Source: Methanosaeta sp. PtaU1.Bin112
Lineage (GTDB): Archaea > Halobacteriota > Methanosarcinia > Methanotrichales > Methanotrichaceae
Direction: 5' to 3'
DNA: 64,000 bases
Assembly: GCA_002067705.1 (NCBI GenBank)
Contig: MVRL01000090.1
Coordinates: forward strand, 25,435-89,434
Each line of letters opens with the position of its first letter. Position 1 is the stretch's first letter. Positions 17,219 to 25,418 of this stretch are shown piece by piece. The position numbers and the translations under genes are program-made. The notes under the pieces were generated by a model that was not told the DNA's origin, made no database searches, and was given only the letters and a program-made list of their open reading frames with translations.

Positions 17219-18270
17219 TGAATCTGGATCTTAAAGCGATAAATCAATGCGTACGATGCGGCAGCTGCCGCACCTTCTGTCCGGTTTTCGAGCAGTCCGG
17301 ATGGGAGTCTGCCAATACCAGAGGGCGCATTATGATCATAAAAGGCCTAACCTGCGGCCTTCGCCCCGATTCGCATATTTTGAATAGCCTGAACAGCTGC
17401 ACCACCTGCGGCATATGCACTGAAAATTGCCCGGCAGGGATAAATCCTCCCGAGCTGATTGAGAGCGCCAGAAGAGAGCTTGTTCTCCTTGGAAAGATGA
17501 CCGCCCAGCAAGCAGATCTGAGCAGAAATATCTATGCCCGAGGCAATACCTTTGGCGACAGCAGAGATCGGCTCTCCTGGCTGAAAGACAGAAGCTTTCT
17601 CACAAAAAAGGCTGATTATGTCTATTTTGTAGGATGCATGAATTCCTATCGCTATACCGATACTGCCGCCAATACCTTTGCGCTTCTGCGCCCGTTTGGG
17701 ACAACCATTATCCCAGAAGAGCAATGCTGCGGTTCTCCATTGCTTCGAACCGGATTTGACGCCCGCCGTTTTATTGATAAAAACTGCATGCAAATCGAAG
17801 ATGCAGGAGCGCAAACTGTAATTTCTGGCTGTGCAGGCTGCTATACCACCCTTAAGAAGAGCTACCCCCATAGTATTGAGGTGCAGAGCGTCCCGGAGTT
17901 TCTGTCAGAGAGAATATCTGAACTGAATCTAAAACCGCTTGATCTTACCGTAACCTATCATGACCCCTGCCATCTGGGCAGACATAATAAGATCTATGAG
18001 CAGCCGCGCCAGATTATCGAGGCTATCTGCCGCCTCAAAGAGATGAAAACAAACAAAAAAGATGCCAGATGCTGTGGAGGCGGTGGAGGAGTCCGATCCG
18101 GGTACAGGGATCTATCCCTGCAAATGGCCAAAAAGAGGCTGGAAGATGTTCCGGAGGATGTTGACTTTATCGTTACCACTTGCCCGCTTTGCATCAGGAA
18201 TCTGAGAGACGCAGGTGCAGGCGAGAAGGTAATTGATCTGGCGGATCTGGTGGCAATGGCGACTCGATAG
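17218..18270 (+). CDS. Fe-S subunit with CCG domains, GlcF-like (heterodisulfide reductase D-like)
   Basis: A 350-residue electron-transfer subunit. Two ferredoxin-type clusters lie at the N-terminus (CVRCGSCRTFCPVF and CTTCGICTENCPAG). Two CCG domains follow: CCGSPLLRTG with an earlier FVGCMNSYRY, and HDPCHLGRH with CCGGGGGVRSG and TTCPLCIRNL. This is the plan of GlcF, LldE/LutA-like and HdrD-like proteins. Overlap with the preceding FAD-oxidase gene shows they form one enzyme, probably feeding electrons from lactate or glycolate to the membrane or soluble carriers. No membrane segment is seen. Confidence 0.9.
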   Translation: MNLDLKAINQCVRCGSCRTFCPVFEQSGWESANTRGRIMIIKGLTCGLRPDSHILNSLNSCTTCGICTENCPAGINPPELIESARRELVLLGKMTAQQADLSRNIYARGNTFGDSRDRLSWLKDRSFLTKKADYVYFVGCMNSYRYTDTAANTFALLRPFGTTIIPEEQCCGSPLLRTGFDARRFIDKNCMQIEDAGAQTVISGCAGCYTTLKKSYPHSIEVQSVPEFLSERISELNLKPLDLTVTYHDPCHLGRHNKIYEQPRQIIEAICRLKEMKTNKKDARCCGGGGGVRSGYRDLSLQMAKKRLEDVPEDVDFIVTTCPLCIRNLRDAGAGEKVIDLADLVAMATR

Positions 18271-18282
18271 AATCAGAAGGAT

Positions 18283-19011
18283 CTAGAATCTGGCATAGGA
18301 TAACTTAAGGCCATCTGAATGAGATGAGATCCTGAAGCCTTTGAATCCCTTGCTTAAGAGGTCCAGTTGCCCCTCAATATCTGAGATGGCAATTTCCCTT
18401 ATTTCAATTCCGTTTTCATCTCTATGAGCCATGAGGTTATCCTCCATCCCTGATTGCCTTCGGTCAGTGGATTTTTCTCTAAGAAGAGGATTTTCTTTCA
18501 GGATTTCTTTATGCAATATGAATCTCCACCAGCCATTTCTCTTCGGACATAGCCATTCGATTTTAAGCCCGCAGTAGAGATAATTTCCGAGGCTTACGGG
18601 ATTTTTGGGAGATACTGTGCAGCAGGCATGATTATATCCTATCTCGGAAATAACATGAAGGTGTGCGAAAGTTAGCTTTCGCTGCAGACCATTGCCGCGA
18701 TAGCCAGGATGAACTGCTGCCGCCTGAAGATGAGCGACATTGACCAGTTCATCTTTCGGCAGATTGATATCTTTGCCCAGGTTTTCATCTGAGAGGCCAG
18801 GAATGGCAATTATGCTGAAGGCGATCAGCTTCTCTCCAGCGGTTACACCAAGAACGGAACGGTCAACACGAAGTGCTTCTTGGAAGTATTCATCCTCATG
18901 CAATATGAAGATCTCCGGACAGGGAAGATTTGCAGAGACAATGCTTTGCAGCTCCAATAGATCTGCCAGGGAGCTTGCGTCAAGAAATTTCATCTCAAAT
19001 GGAAGGGTCAC
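18283..19011 (-). CDS. GNAT-family acetyltransferase
   Basis: A 242-residue protein with one GNAT domain. The acetyl-CoA loop is AVHPGYRGNGLQRKLTFAHL (about residues 97-116), a good match to motif A with R/Q-x-x-G-x-G/A. The preceding strand reads LVNVAHLQAAAV and the following one HACCTVSPKNPVSLGNYLYCGL. The C-terminal 80 residues may be a second small domain of unknown role. The gene converges on the GlcF-like gene with only 12 bases between stops. Substrate is unknown. Confidence 0.8.
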   Translation of the reverse strand: MTLPFEMKFLDASSLADLLELQSIVSANLPCPEIFILHEDEYFQEALRVDRSVLGVTAGEKLIAFSIIAIPGLSDENLGKDINLPKDELVNVAHLQAAAVHPGYRGNGLQRKLTFAHLHVISEIGYNHACCTVSPKNPVSLGNYLYCGLKIEWLCPKRNGWWRFILHKEILKENPLLREKSTDRRQSGMEDNLMAHRDENGIEIREIAISDIEGQLDLLSKGFKGFRISSHSDGLKLSYARF

Positions 19012-19112
19012 AGCAGCCTCTTGTTAGCATGCTACGCCATATCGAGTATTTATCTTCTTCTCAGCCTGTAATGCATCCATTTATAAGCCTGGAGGAAAAG
19101 ACATAGCTAGAA

Positions 19113-19397
19113 ATGGATAGAGAGGATTGGCTGAGGATTCAAAAGGAGCTGGACAGGCTCTATGAGCTGCACGAAAGTGGAGTCTCAAATCCAGGAAAAT
19201 GCCGGGAATTCAATTCGCAGGTTTCGCTATTTCTTGAAAAGTTGGAGGAGAGTGGCGCCTCTAATTTTGCGGATAGAGTCATGGATATTTTGGCGGGCTG
19301 CAGCCCCAAGGAATTTTCCCCCTGCGATAATCGACTTAGCACTAAGGGAGCATTGGAAAGGCTTAAAGATCAAATAAGAGATAAATTGAAAATGTAG
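19113..19397 (+). CDS. Small helical hypothetical protein
   Basis: A 94-residue protein that is almost fully alpha-helical and charged: WLRIQKELDRLYELHESG, a middle helix VSLFLEKLEESGASNFADRV and a C-terminal ALERLKDQIRDKLKM. It has no signal peptide or recognised motif. A GGAGG sequence lies upstream but about 17 bases from the ATG, so the RBS is weak. Codon use is like its neighbours. It stands alone between divergent and convergent genes. Confidence 0.6.
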   Translation: MDREDWLRIQKELDRLYELHESGVSNPGKCREFNSQVSLFLEKLEESGASNFADRVMDILAGCSPKEFSPCDNRLSTKGALERLKDQIRDKLKM

Positions 19398-19482
19398 AAT
19401 GACTATTATCATGATGACCTAATTATAATAGCCTCATTATCCTTTATCTTTCCCAGAGATTTTTTCTCGAAAATTCTGCTCT

Positions 19483-20199
19483 CTATACCACAAAGTTTCT
19501 CAGAGTGCCAATTTCTTCGATCTCCACCTCTACTGAGTCTCCTCTCTGCAGCTGCCCCACCCCAGGAGGTGTTCCTGTGGCAATCACATCGCCAGGCTCA
19601 AGAGTCATTACACTGCTTATGAATTCAACCAATTTCGGCACATCGAAGATCAGGTCGGAGGTGTTCGACTTCTGCACCACTCTTCCGTTTACCCGAGTCT
19701 GAATATCGGCGCTCGACGGATCGATCTTGCCGATCCAGGGACCAAAGGGAGCAAAGGTATCAAAGCTCTTGGCACGAGTCCACTGGCCGTCCTTGCGCTG
19801 CAGATCGCGAGCTGTGACATCGTTAAAGCAGGTGTAGCCCATGATATACTGCTCCGCCTCAGCTGCAATGACACTCTTGCATCGCTTTCCAATGACCACT
19901 GCCAGCTCTCCCTCATAGTCCACCTGTGAGCTGGCGGAGGGATAGATGATGTGCCCTTCCGGAGCCAAGATTGCAGAAGGCGGCTTTAGGAAGAGGATAG
20001 GCTCCTCTGGAAGCGGCATCTTAAGCTCTTCGGCATGTTTTGTATAATTCAGGCCAACGCAGACGATCTTGCTTGGCTGGCAAGGAGGCAGAATGAACAA
20101 ACCCTCCAATTTCAGCTCCTCTCCACCGGAGATTATACCATTCTCCTTGCTATACGATCCCCCTCGCACTATTCCGTCCTTCAGAAAACGGACTATCAT
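19483..20199 (-). CDS. Fumarylacetoacetate hydrolase (FAH) family protein
   Basis: A 238-residue FAH-fold enzyme. It carries [44 protein letters not shown] (metal-binding E-x-E-type strand), [14 protein letters not shown] and [20 protein letters not shown], all hallmarks of FAH-superfamily hydrolases, isomerases and oxaloacetate decarboxylases. The start at 20199 is preferred to 20217 because AGGTG lies seven bases before it. Single FAH genes in archaea cannot be assigned a substrate by sequence; acylpyruvate-type compounds are usual. Confidence 0.88.
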   Translation of the reverse strand: MIVRFLKDGIVRGGSYSKENGIISGGEELKLEGLFILPPCQPSKIVCVGLNYTKHAEELKMPLPEEPILFLKPPSAILAPEGHIIYPSASSQVDYEGELAVVIGKRCKSVIAAEAEQYIMGYTCFNDVTARDLQRKDGQWTRAKSFDTFAPFGPWIGKIDPSSADIQTRVNGRVVQKSNTSDLIFDVPKLVEFISSVMTLEPGDVIATGTPPGVGQLQRGDSVEVEIEEIGTLRNFVV

Positions 20200-20280
20200 T
20201 TTCACGCACCTATCCATTCTCTTTTCATCTGTCTTTTCCCTCTAACTCAGTTTTGATTGAATGATTCATTATCCTCTGAT

Positions 20281-21051
20281 TTATCCCCGACAGGGACCCT
20301 TGCCTCCGGTCGGGCCGCGCCTATATCGGCCAAATTCGCTCTCCAGCAGCCGATCGGCCATGATCACCGGCCCTTCCACACAGACTCTGATGCCATCCGG
20401 GTCAAGACAGCAAGAGCCGCAGATTCCTGCTGCACATTTAAAGTAGCGGTTGATGCATGCCTGGGTCTTCTGGGCATGCTCTCGCGTTCTGGAGATAATG
20501 TCCCACATCATCATCTCCGGACCGCAGAGGTAGATCTGATCCCAGTCATAGAGGTTCAGCTCCTTTAGCCCGGCAGCAGCGCGACCGTGTATGCCCAGAG
20601 ATCCATCATCGGTGGTGATAATCGTTTCTCCCAGAGACTCAAATCGGTCCTGAAAGATCAGGTCATCCTTTGATCGAAAACCTAGCAAGCTCGCTACCTC
20701 ACAGCCCGCCTCCTTGGCCTGCTCGCCCAGGAAAGCAAGAGGGGCAGTGCCCACTCCACCACCGATGAGCAGAATCCTCTTACCCTGCAGCACAAAGCCG
20801 TTCCCCAGAGGACCGCGCAATCCGACGGTGCTCCCTGCACCCAGGCCGAAGAGCGCTGAAGTGGCTTCGCCTACCGATTGAACAGTTATAGTATCGGGCC
20901 CAGAGAAGCTCATGGGGACTTCGTCCACCCCTCTGATCCAGATCATTACATACTGACCTGGAGCCGGATCGAGGTTTTTCTCCAATCGGAAGGTCCTGAT
21001 AAGGGGCGCCTCGGATCGCACTCCCTCTATAACGCAGTTTATGGGTTTCAT
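20281..21051 (-). CDS. pyrK: Dihydroorotate dehydrogenase B, electron transfer subunit
   Basis: A 256-residue FAD and [2Fe-2S] protein that transfers electrons from dihydroorotate dehydrogenase to NAD or another acceptor. It has the FNR-like FAD part (GQYVMIWIRGVDEVPMSFS), the nucleotide loop ILLIGGGVGTAPL, and the C-terminal cluster motif with CAAGICGSCCLDPDG preceded by NRYFKC. The start overlaps the pyrD stop by four bases. It acts in de novo pyrimidine synthesis, as do the pyrI and pyrB genes 12 kb away. Confidence 0.92.
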   Translation of the reverse strand: MKPINCVIEGVRSEAPLIRTFRLEKNLDPAPGQYVMIWIRGVDEVPMSFSGPDTITVQSVGEATSALFGLGAGSTVGLRGPLGNGFVLQGKRILLIGGGVGTAPLAFLGEQAKEAGCEVASLLGFRSKDDLIFQDRFESLGETIITTDDGSLGIHGRAAAGLKELNLYDWDQIYLCGPEMMMWDIISRTREHAQKTQACINRYFKCAAGICGSCCLDPDGIRVCVEGPVIMADRLLESEFGRYRRGPTGGKGPCRG

Positions 21052-21950
21052 GAGCCTCTCCTCCCGGCAAGGCCGCGCAGCTCCTCCAGAGTCAGCGATT
21101 TTCTTTCCAGATAGCGGGCTATGCCGGTCGTGATCTCCTCGAAGACGCCGTAGCCCCTTTGAAGTGCTGTTCCCACCTGAACAGCCGTGGCTCCGGCCAT
21201 GATCATCTCTATCGCGTCCTCCCAGGCAGCAATTCCCCCTACGCCAATCACCGGAATCTCCAGACGGCTTGCCAGCTCATAGACACATCGCACTGCCACT
21301 GGTTTAATGGCCGGGCCTGAGAGGCCGCCGAAGCGGTTGCCCAGAATGGGATATCCTGTCTCGATATCAATGGCCATGGCCTTCAGAGTGTTTATGGCCA
21401 CCACGCCGTCAGCTCCGCCCCGCTGCGCCGCCAGTCCAAGCTCAACGATATCAGCGGTGTTCGGAGTCAGCTTGACCCAGACTGGCACATTTGAGGAAGC
21501 CTTAACTGCCCCTGTGACAGATTCCACCAGATCAGGATAACGACCAAGCTCGCTTCCATATTTTTCGGCATGAGGGCAGGAGAGGTTCAGCTCAAAGGCG
21601 TCGGCCTTAAGGCTGCGAGCGATCTGCGAGAACTCTGCGGCAAAGGAGCCGAAGATGCTTGCTATAACTGGCACACCGCAGGCGCGAGCCTTATCGATCT
21701 CATCTTGAAAGTCTTTGTAGGAAGGATTGGGCAGGCCCATCGCATTGAGAAGACCGCATTCTACTTGAACAATGGTAGGGCCGGGGTGGCCCTCCCGCGG
21801 CAGCGATCCCAGGGATTTTGTGACCACGCCCCCTGCGCCGGCCTTTGCGGCACGGCAGAGAGAAGCACCGGTGGTTCCCAGGATGCCTGCCGCCAGCAAT
21901 ATCGGATTAGATAGCTCTAGGCCGCCGGCATGAACGGAAAGAGATGGCAT
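21048..21950 (-). CDS. pyrD: Dihydroorotate dehydrogenase B, catalytic subunit
   Basis: A 300-residue class 1B enzyme that oxidises dihydroorotate to orotate. Recognisable parts are NPILLAAGILGTTGASLCR, NAMGLPNPSYKDF, AFELNLSCPHAEKYG (with the catalytic Cys in NLSCPH), VWVKLTPNTADI, INTLKAMAIDIETG, FGGLSGPAIKPVAVR and GVGGIAAWEDAIEMIMAGAT, which bind FMN and orotate. Catalytic cysteine in place of serine fits class 1B. It is followed by pyrK with an ATGA overlap. Confidence 0.95.
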   Translation of the reverse strand: MPSLSVHAGGLELSNPILLAAGILGTTGASLCRAAKAGAGGVVTKSLGSLPREGHPGPTIVQVECGLLNAMGLPNPSYKDFQDEIDKARACGVPVIASIFGSFAAEFSQIARSLKADAFELNLSCPHAEKYGSELGRYPDLVESVTGAVKASSNVPVWVKLTPNTADIVELGLAAQRGGADGVVAINTLKAMAIDIETGYPILGNRFGGLSGPAIKPVAVRCVYELASRLEIPVIGVGGIAAWEDAIEMIMAGATAVQVGTALQRGYGVFEEITTGIARYLERKSLTLEELRGLAGRRGS

Positions 21951-22033
21951 GAGATGGATTAACTGCCGGAGAAGATAAAAGGCTTATTGGGCCTGCTCTC
22001 TGCAGCTAATGGAAATGCGAATGCTAGCCATCG

Positions 22034-22969
22034 TCAGCCTTTCGGGGGCCTTATCACCAGGACAGGGCTTAATGCCTGTCTGGCCACATCAAAAGTAGTG
22101 CTTCCCACGCGAATCTGCCGACTCCAGCTCTTTCCCTGAGATCCCATCATAATCAGGGAGACGTCCTGCTTTAAAGCGAGAGAGAGTATCTCCTGCGCAG
22201 CATGCCCCATCAAGACATGAACAGTGATCTTCCCGCTCAGACCTTTTAGCTCTTCACGCAACAGATTGAGCTTCTTTGCCGCCTCGTCGAATTCCTCCTC
22301 TTTAGAGATCACATGGGCAAGCAGGATCTCCCGGATGCCCTTCAGGTTCTTTATCGCGGATATTGCCTCCAGGCCCGCCGGTGAAAAATCGGATGTAATG
22401 AGCACTCTGGAAAATATGTCCCTGCAGAGGCTTTCTTTCTCTCTGCCTTTGCCTTCATTCAGGATCTTATGGCGGATGATGAGCAGATTCGTCTGGCTCA
22501 TCCTCAGCACCTCGGTGGAGACCGATCCCAAGAGCATGCCCTCTATCAGCCCTTTGCCCTGGGCGCCCATGCAGATGAGTGAGGCATTCTCCTCGGCAGC
22601 TGTCTTTACGATGGCTTCACCAATGCTTCCGCCTTCTATCAGGTTCAGGCGGGAACTGGGCTTCAGCCTCTTCATGTCCACTCCGTCTGCGCCGCTCATC
22701 GGCTGCACAATGATCTTCAAGATCTGCTTAACGGAAAAGCCCTTCACACCCAGATGAGACAGGTGCTCAGCCTGCTCAGCCAGCCGTGTCTGGGCTTCAT
22801 CGATGAGAGAGTCATAGCTCCATCCCTTTCCCTCCAGATTCATAGGATTGCTGCCGTCCACAATATTTACAAGAACAACCTCTTCTACGCCTGGCATCTG
22901 CGCCAGGCAATCTTGCATCCTGTGGGCATAACTGGAGAAGTCGGTTGGAACAAGAATTTTTTTAAACAT
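22034..22969 (-). CDS. Tandem universal stress protein (UspA family)
   Basis: A 311-residue protein of two Usp domains. The first spans about 1-165 with KKILVPTDFSSYAHR and ICMGAQGKGLIEGMLLGSVS; the second spans about 185-311 with RVLITSDFSPAGLEAI and LIMMGSQGKSWSRQIRVGST. Both keep the G-x2-G-x9-G(S/T)-type ATP loop, so nucleotide binding is likely. Upstream, GAGAGGATCGATT precedes the ATG and a TATA-like TTCTTATATT lies at 23001-23010. Function in stress adaptation is known only broadly. Confidence 0.9.
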   Translation of the reverse strand: MFKKILVPTDFSSYAHRMQDCLAQMPGVEEVVLVNIVDGSNPMNLEGKGWSYDSLIDEAQTRLAEQAEHLSHLGVKGFSVKQILKIIVQPMSGADGVDMKRLKPSSRLNLIEGGSIGEAIVKTAAEENASLICMGAQGKGLIEGMLLGSVSTEVLRMSQTNLLIIRHKILNEGKGREKESLCRDIFSRVLITSDFSPAGLEAISAIKNLKGIREILLAHVISKEEEFDEAAKKLNLLREELKGLSGKITVHVLMGHAAQEILSLALKQDVSLIMMGSQGKSWSRQIRVGSTTFDVARQALSPVLVIRPPKG

Positions 22970-23037
22970 AATCGATCCTCTCTCTATACTTCAACTACAA
23001 AATATAAGAATTTAGTGATGTTTTCAGTTCCAAACTC

Positions 23038-23940
23038 TTAGATAATTATATCATCATTATCATACAGATCTCGTGCCACCTGCATCAGCCCTTCTCCCAA
23101 TACCTCTCTTCCATAATCGGGAAGGATTATGATCCTCTTGTCATTGTATCGCTCCCTTAGCTGCTCAATGTAAGCGGTTTGAGATGCCTTCTTCTCCCTG
23201 CAGAAGCGGCAATCGCAGTCCTGGATCACATGGTTGATGATGATTAAAGAAACGGTAACGCCATGCGACTGCACCGTCTCAATCAGGCGACGGCTCTCTT
23301 CCACTGCCGCCTTCTCAGGGATGGTTACAATGGCAATGCTGGATGCTTCCGGGTCGATAAGGGCAGTGCGCATGGTCTCGGCCTTTATCCGCAGGGTCCG
23401 GATCTCAGAGAGGATACGGTCCCCAAATCCGGGCTGCAATAGGTCGAGCATGCCCATCCACCTGTTCCTCATGCCCAGCACCCGTGTCACAAAACCGGTG
23501 GTTATGGAAGGAAGCTGAAGCAGAGGCAGGACCATGGCTGTGGGAGCGGAATCTATGACCACAAAGTCATATTTCTTCTCTATGTAGATATCATTTAATT
23601 TGTCCATGAAGATCAGCTCTGAGACTCCAGGCATCTTCCCGAAGTCCTCGGGATTAACCTCCACCTCGAAGAGGCCGAAGAGAGCGGTGAAAACGCTTCT
23701 GTATCTGCGGAAAAAGCTGCCGGCCTCCAGAGCCAGATCTGGCTCATAAGCATAGAGATGCTCGCGGATCTTCAGTGGCTGGCGTCCCAGATCGATGTTA
23801 AAGATGTCAGAGAGCGAATGGGCCGGATCCATTGAGAACACCAGAGTGTCCTTTCCCTGATGCGCTTTCCAGATGCCGGATGCTGCCGAACAGACGCTTT
23901 TTCCCACTCCTCCTTTTCCTGCCACATAGATCAGTTTCAT
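23038..23940 (-). CDS. ArsA/Get3-like anion-transporting ATPase
   Basis: A 300-residue P-loop ATPase. The deviant Walker A is KGGVGKSVCSAASG near the N-terminus, switch I follows as MDPAHSLSDIFN, and switch II is VIDSAPTAMVLPLLQLP. A CDCRFCREKK cluster in the C-terminal third resembles the CxxC zinc site of Get3 dimers. The ATG at 23940 (MKLIYVAGKGG) is chosen over an upstream one because it places the P-loop at the usual distance. Roles could be tail-anchored protein targeting or metalloid handling; no ars partner genes are adjacent. Confidence 0.87.
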   Translation of the reverse strand: MKLIYVAGKGGVGKSVCSAASGIWKAHQGKDTLVFSMDPAHSLSDIFNIDLGRQPLKIREHLYAYEPDLALEAGSFFRRYRSVFTALFGLFEVEVNPEDFGKMPGVSELIFMDKLNDIYIEKKYDFVVIDSAPTAMVLPLLQLPSITTGFVTRVLGMRNRWMGMLDLLQPGFGDRILSEIRTLRIKAETMRTALIDPEASSIAIVTIPEKAAVEESRRLIETVQSHGVTVSLIIINHVIQDCDCRFCREKKASQTAYIEQLRERYNDKRIIILPDYGREVLGEGLMQVARDLYDNDDIII

Positions 23941-24047
23941 AGCAATTCGGTCTTCCCAGGAAGATTTAACGTTTTTGCGCGCCAACAAAAGGTTTTTCTA
24001 CTTCCTATACATTTTATTAGATTTAATTATAAAAGGGGGCGAAAGGT

Positions 24048-24506
24048 TTGAGAAAGAGAATTTTTTTGATAGGCATATTTATTCTATGGGCAGCAGCTAT
24101 GCATGCAAGCGCAATTCCAGATGGCAGTGGCCTGGACATACTGGGAAGCGATGCGAGCGATACCACCATCATTGCACCTGACGGGGCGCCGGTGGAGGTG
24201 AATATCGTGGGCAGCACCGCCAGCAACATTCAGATAGGAAGCCCCGCGCAGGCCGCAGACAGGCGAGGAAGGCAGTGTCAGGAATGTGCACCCTGCGGAG
24301 AGGCAAAGCGCTACGAAACGCCGTGGGATGACTTCAAGAGACCGCTGTGCTACCCATGGAGTTCATATATTCCAACCAGATACAACAGGCCGCTCATCAG
24401 AAGAGATCAGGCGTACATAAGCACTGCGCCGAAGATCCTCACTCTGGGAAGTGTGACCACAAAGGCTCATTCAGATTCTGATGGGAGTGGCGAGCTGAAC
24501 ACATGA
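24048..24506 (+). CDS. Secreted hypothetical protein with IxGS repeats, copy 1
   Basis: A 152-residue exported protein. It starts with TTG at 24048 after a GGGGGCGAAAGG sequence; the N-terminus RKRIFLIGIFILWAAAMHASA is a signal peptide. The mature part begins with two repeats of the pattern (V/D)xI(L/V)GSxAS(D/N)xxI: LDILGSDASDTTI and VNIVGSTASNIQI. A CQECAPCGEA cluster and a Tyr/Pro-rich region follow. The next gene on the same strand has the same plan, so they are paralogs. Function unknown. Confidence 0.7.
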   Translation: MRKRIFLIGIFILWAAAMHASAIPDGSGLDILGSDASDTTIIAPDGAPVEVNIVGSTASNIQIGSPAQAADRRGRQCQECAPCGEAKRYETPWDDFKRPLCYPWSSYIPTRYNRPLIRRDQAYISTAPKILTLGSVTTKAHSDSDGSGELNT

Positions 24507-24691
24507 AACCCGATGAACGGCATTGATGGTATTGCATAAGTTCAAAATTATTATTTTTATGGATTTTTTATTACCTTTTAAACCAGTTTTATTGATGCCC
24601 TGGGCGATAATTGCCATCTTTAATTAAAATATTTTTCAAATATTGTTAGGAAAAGATATGATATCGGCCCGAAAGATTTTTCTACTTATTG

Positions 24692-24702
24692 TATATATAA
24701 AA
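24692..24702 (+). promoter_or_regulatory. TATA box for the second IxGS protein gene
   Basis: TATATATAAAA lies 55 to 65 bases before the TTG start at 24757. A transcript starting about 25 bases downstream would leave a leader of roughly 30 bases carrying GGAGGGG. This is a good archaeal promoter geometry, although no transcript data back it. Confidence 0.5.
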
Positions 24703-24756
24703 CATAGGTTAAATATGATCAATAAGAAAGGGAATGTCAGCTGGAGGGGAATGGTG

Positions 24757-25143
24757 TTGAAAAGATCAATTCTAATAGCTTTAGCGCTGATGCTATCAGC
24801 TTGCAGTGCCTATGCATTCGGCGGCCCAGGATCGATAGTTGTGGATATAATAGGAAGCACAACCGATAATACCAGGATTGCATCTTCCGGCATGGAGAAG
24901 GTGGATCTGGAGATAATCGGAAGCGAGGCAAATAATACGATTATCTCTCCGCCTGAAAGGCACAGGAGATGCCCGGAGCAGATCTGTTCTGAGTCAAACT
25001 CCATTGAATCGGCCTATACAGTGACTAAGAATGAGAAAAAGGAGAAGCGCTATCCTTGGGAGAATATGCATCTGGGAGTAGATGCCTGGTATGGCACCTT
25101 CTGGTACACGGATGTCAATATGCCGAAGTGGCCTCAATTCTGA
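24757..25143 (+). CDS. Secreted hypothetical protein with IxGS repeats, copy 2
   Basis: A 128-residue exported protein, paralog of the one at 24048. The TTG at 24757 is preferred because GGAGGGG ends seven bases before it; ATG 24751 would be too close to that site. The signal peptide is KRSILIALALMLSACSAYAF. Two repeats follow: VDIIGSTTDNTRI and LEIIGSEANNTII, then a CPEQIC pair, a Lys/Glu stretch and a Trp/Tyr-rich tail (YPWENMHLGVDAWYGTFWYT). The repeats may form a small beta unit. Function unknown. Confidence 0.68.
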   Translation: MKRSILIALALMLSACSAYAFGGPGSIVVDIIGSTTDNTRIASSGMEKVDLEIIGSEANNTIISPPERHRRCPEQICSESNSIESAYTVTKNEKKEKRYPWENMHLGVDAWYGTFWYTDVNMPKWPQF

Positions 25144-25228
25144 TTGCAATATGAGCGCCCAAACCTTTGGGCGCCAACTCAATTTTTCAGATGATTTTAA
25201 TTTAACTTAAGTAATTATTAGAGAGAAT

Positions 25229-25287
25229 AAAACGGCCCAGGGTGAGGGGATGGCTTGAGGGTAGCAGAAAAGCTCCTGCGCCGTTTT
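25229..25287 (+). other. Possible structured element: inverted repeat with G-rich interior
   Basis: AAAACGGC at 25229-25236 pairs exactly with GCCGTTTT at 25280-25287, enclosing 43 bases that contain GGTGAGGGGATGGC and a small GCAG/CTGC stem. It follows the IxGS gene by 85 bases and lies about 130 bases before the PAPS-reductase-like gene. It could be a terminator (T-run after the stem) or part of a leader RNA. It matches no riboswitch I can name. Apart from this element the 275-base gap 25144-25418 shows nothing. Confidence 0.35.
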
Positions 25288-25418
25288 GCTGTGCGGTTCT
25301 TGTTCCTACATAATATTAATAATAACAATGTAATCATCATAGTATTTAACTCTTTCGATATTCATATTAAGTTATTCTCATTAGATCCAGGGTTCGTCCC
25401 TTTGCGGCATTTGCAGCA

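Noticed and set aside
25229..25287. Fluoride-type riboswitch
   Set aside because: GGGGATGGC resembles part of that motif, but the required pseudoknot partners are not visible and the downstream gene is not a fluoride gene.
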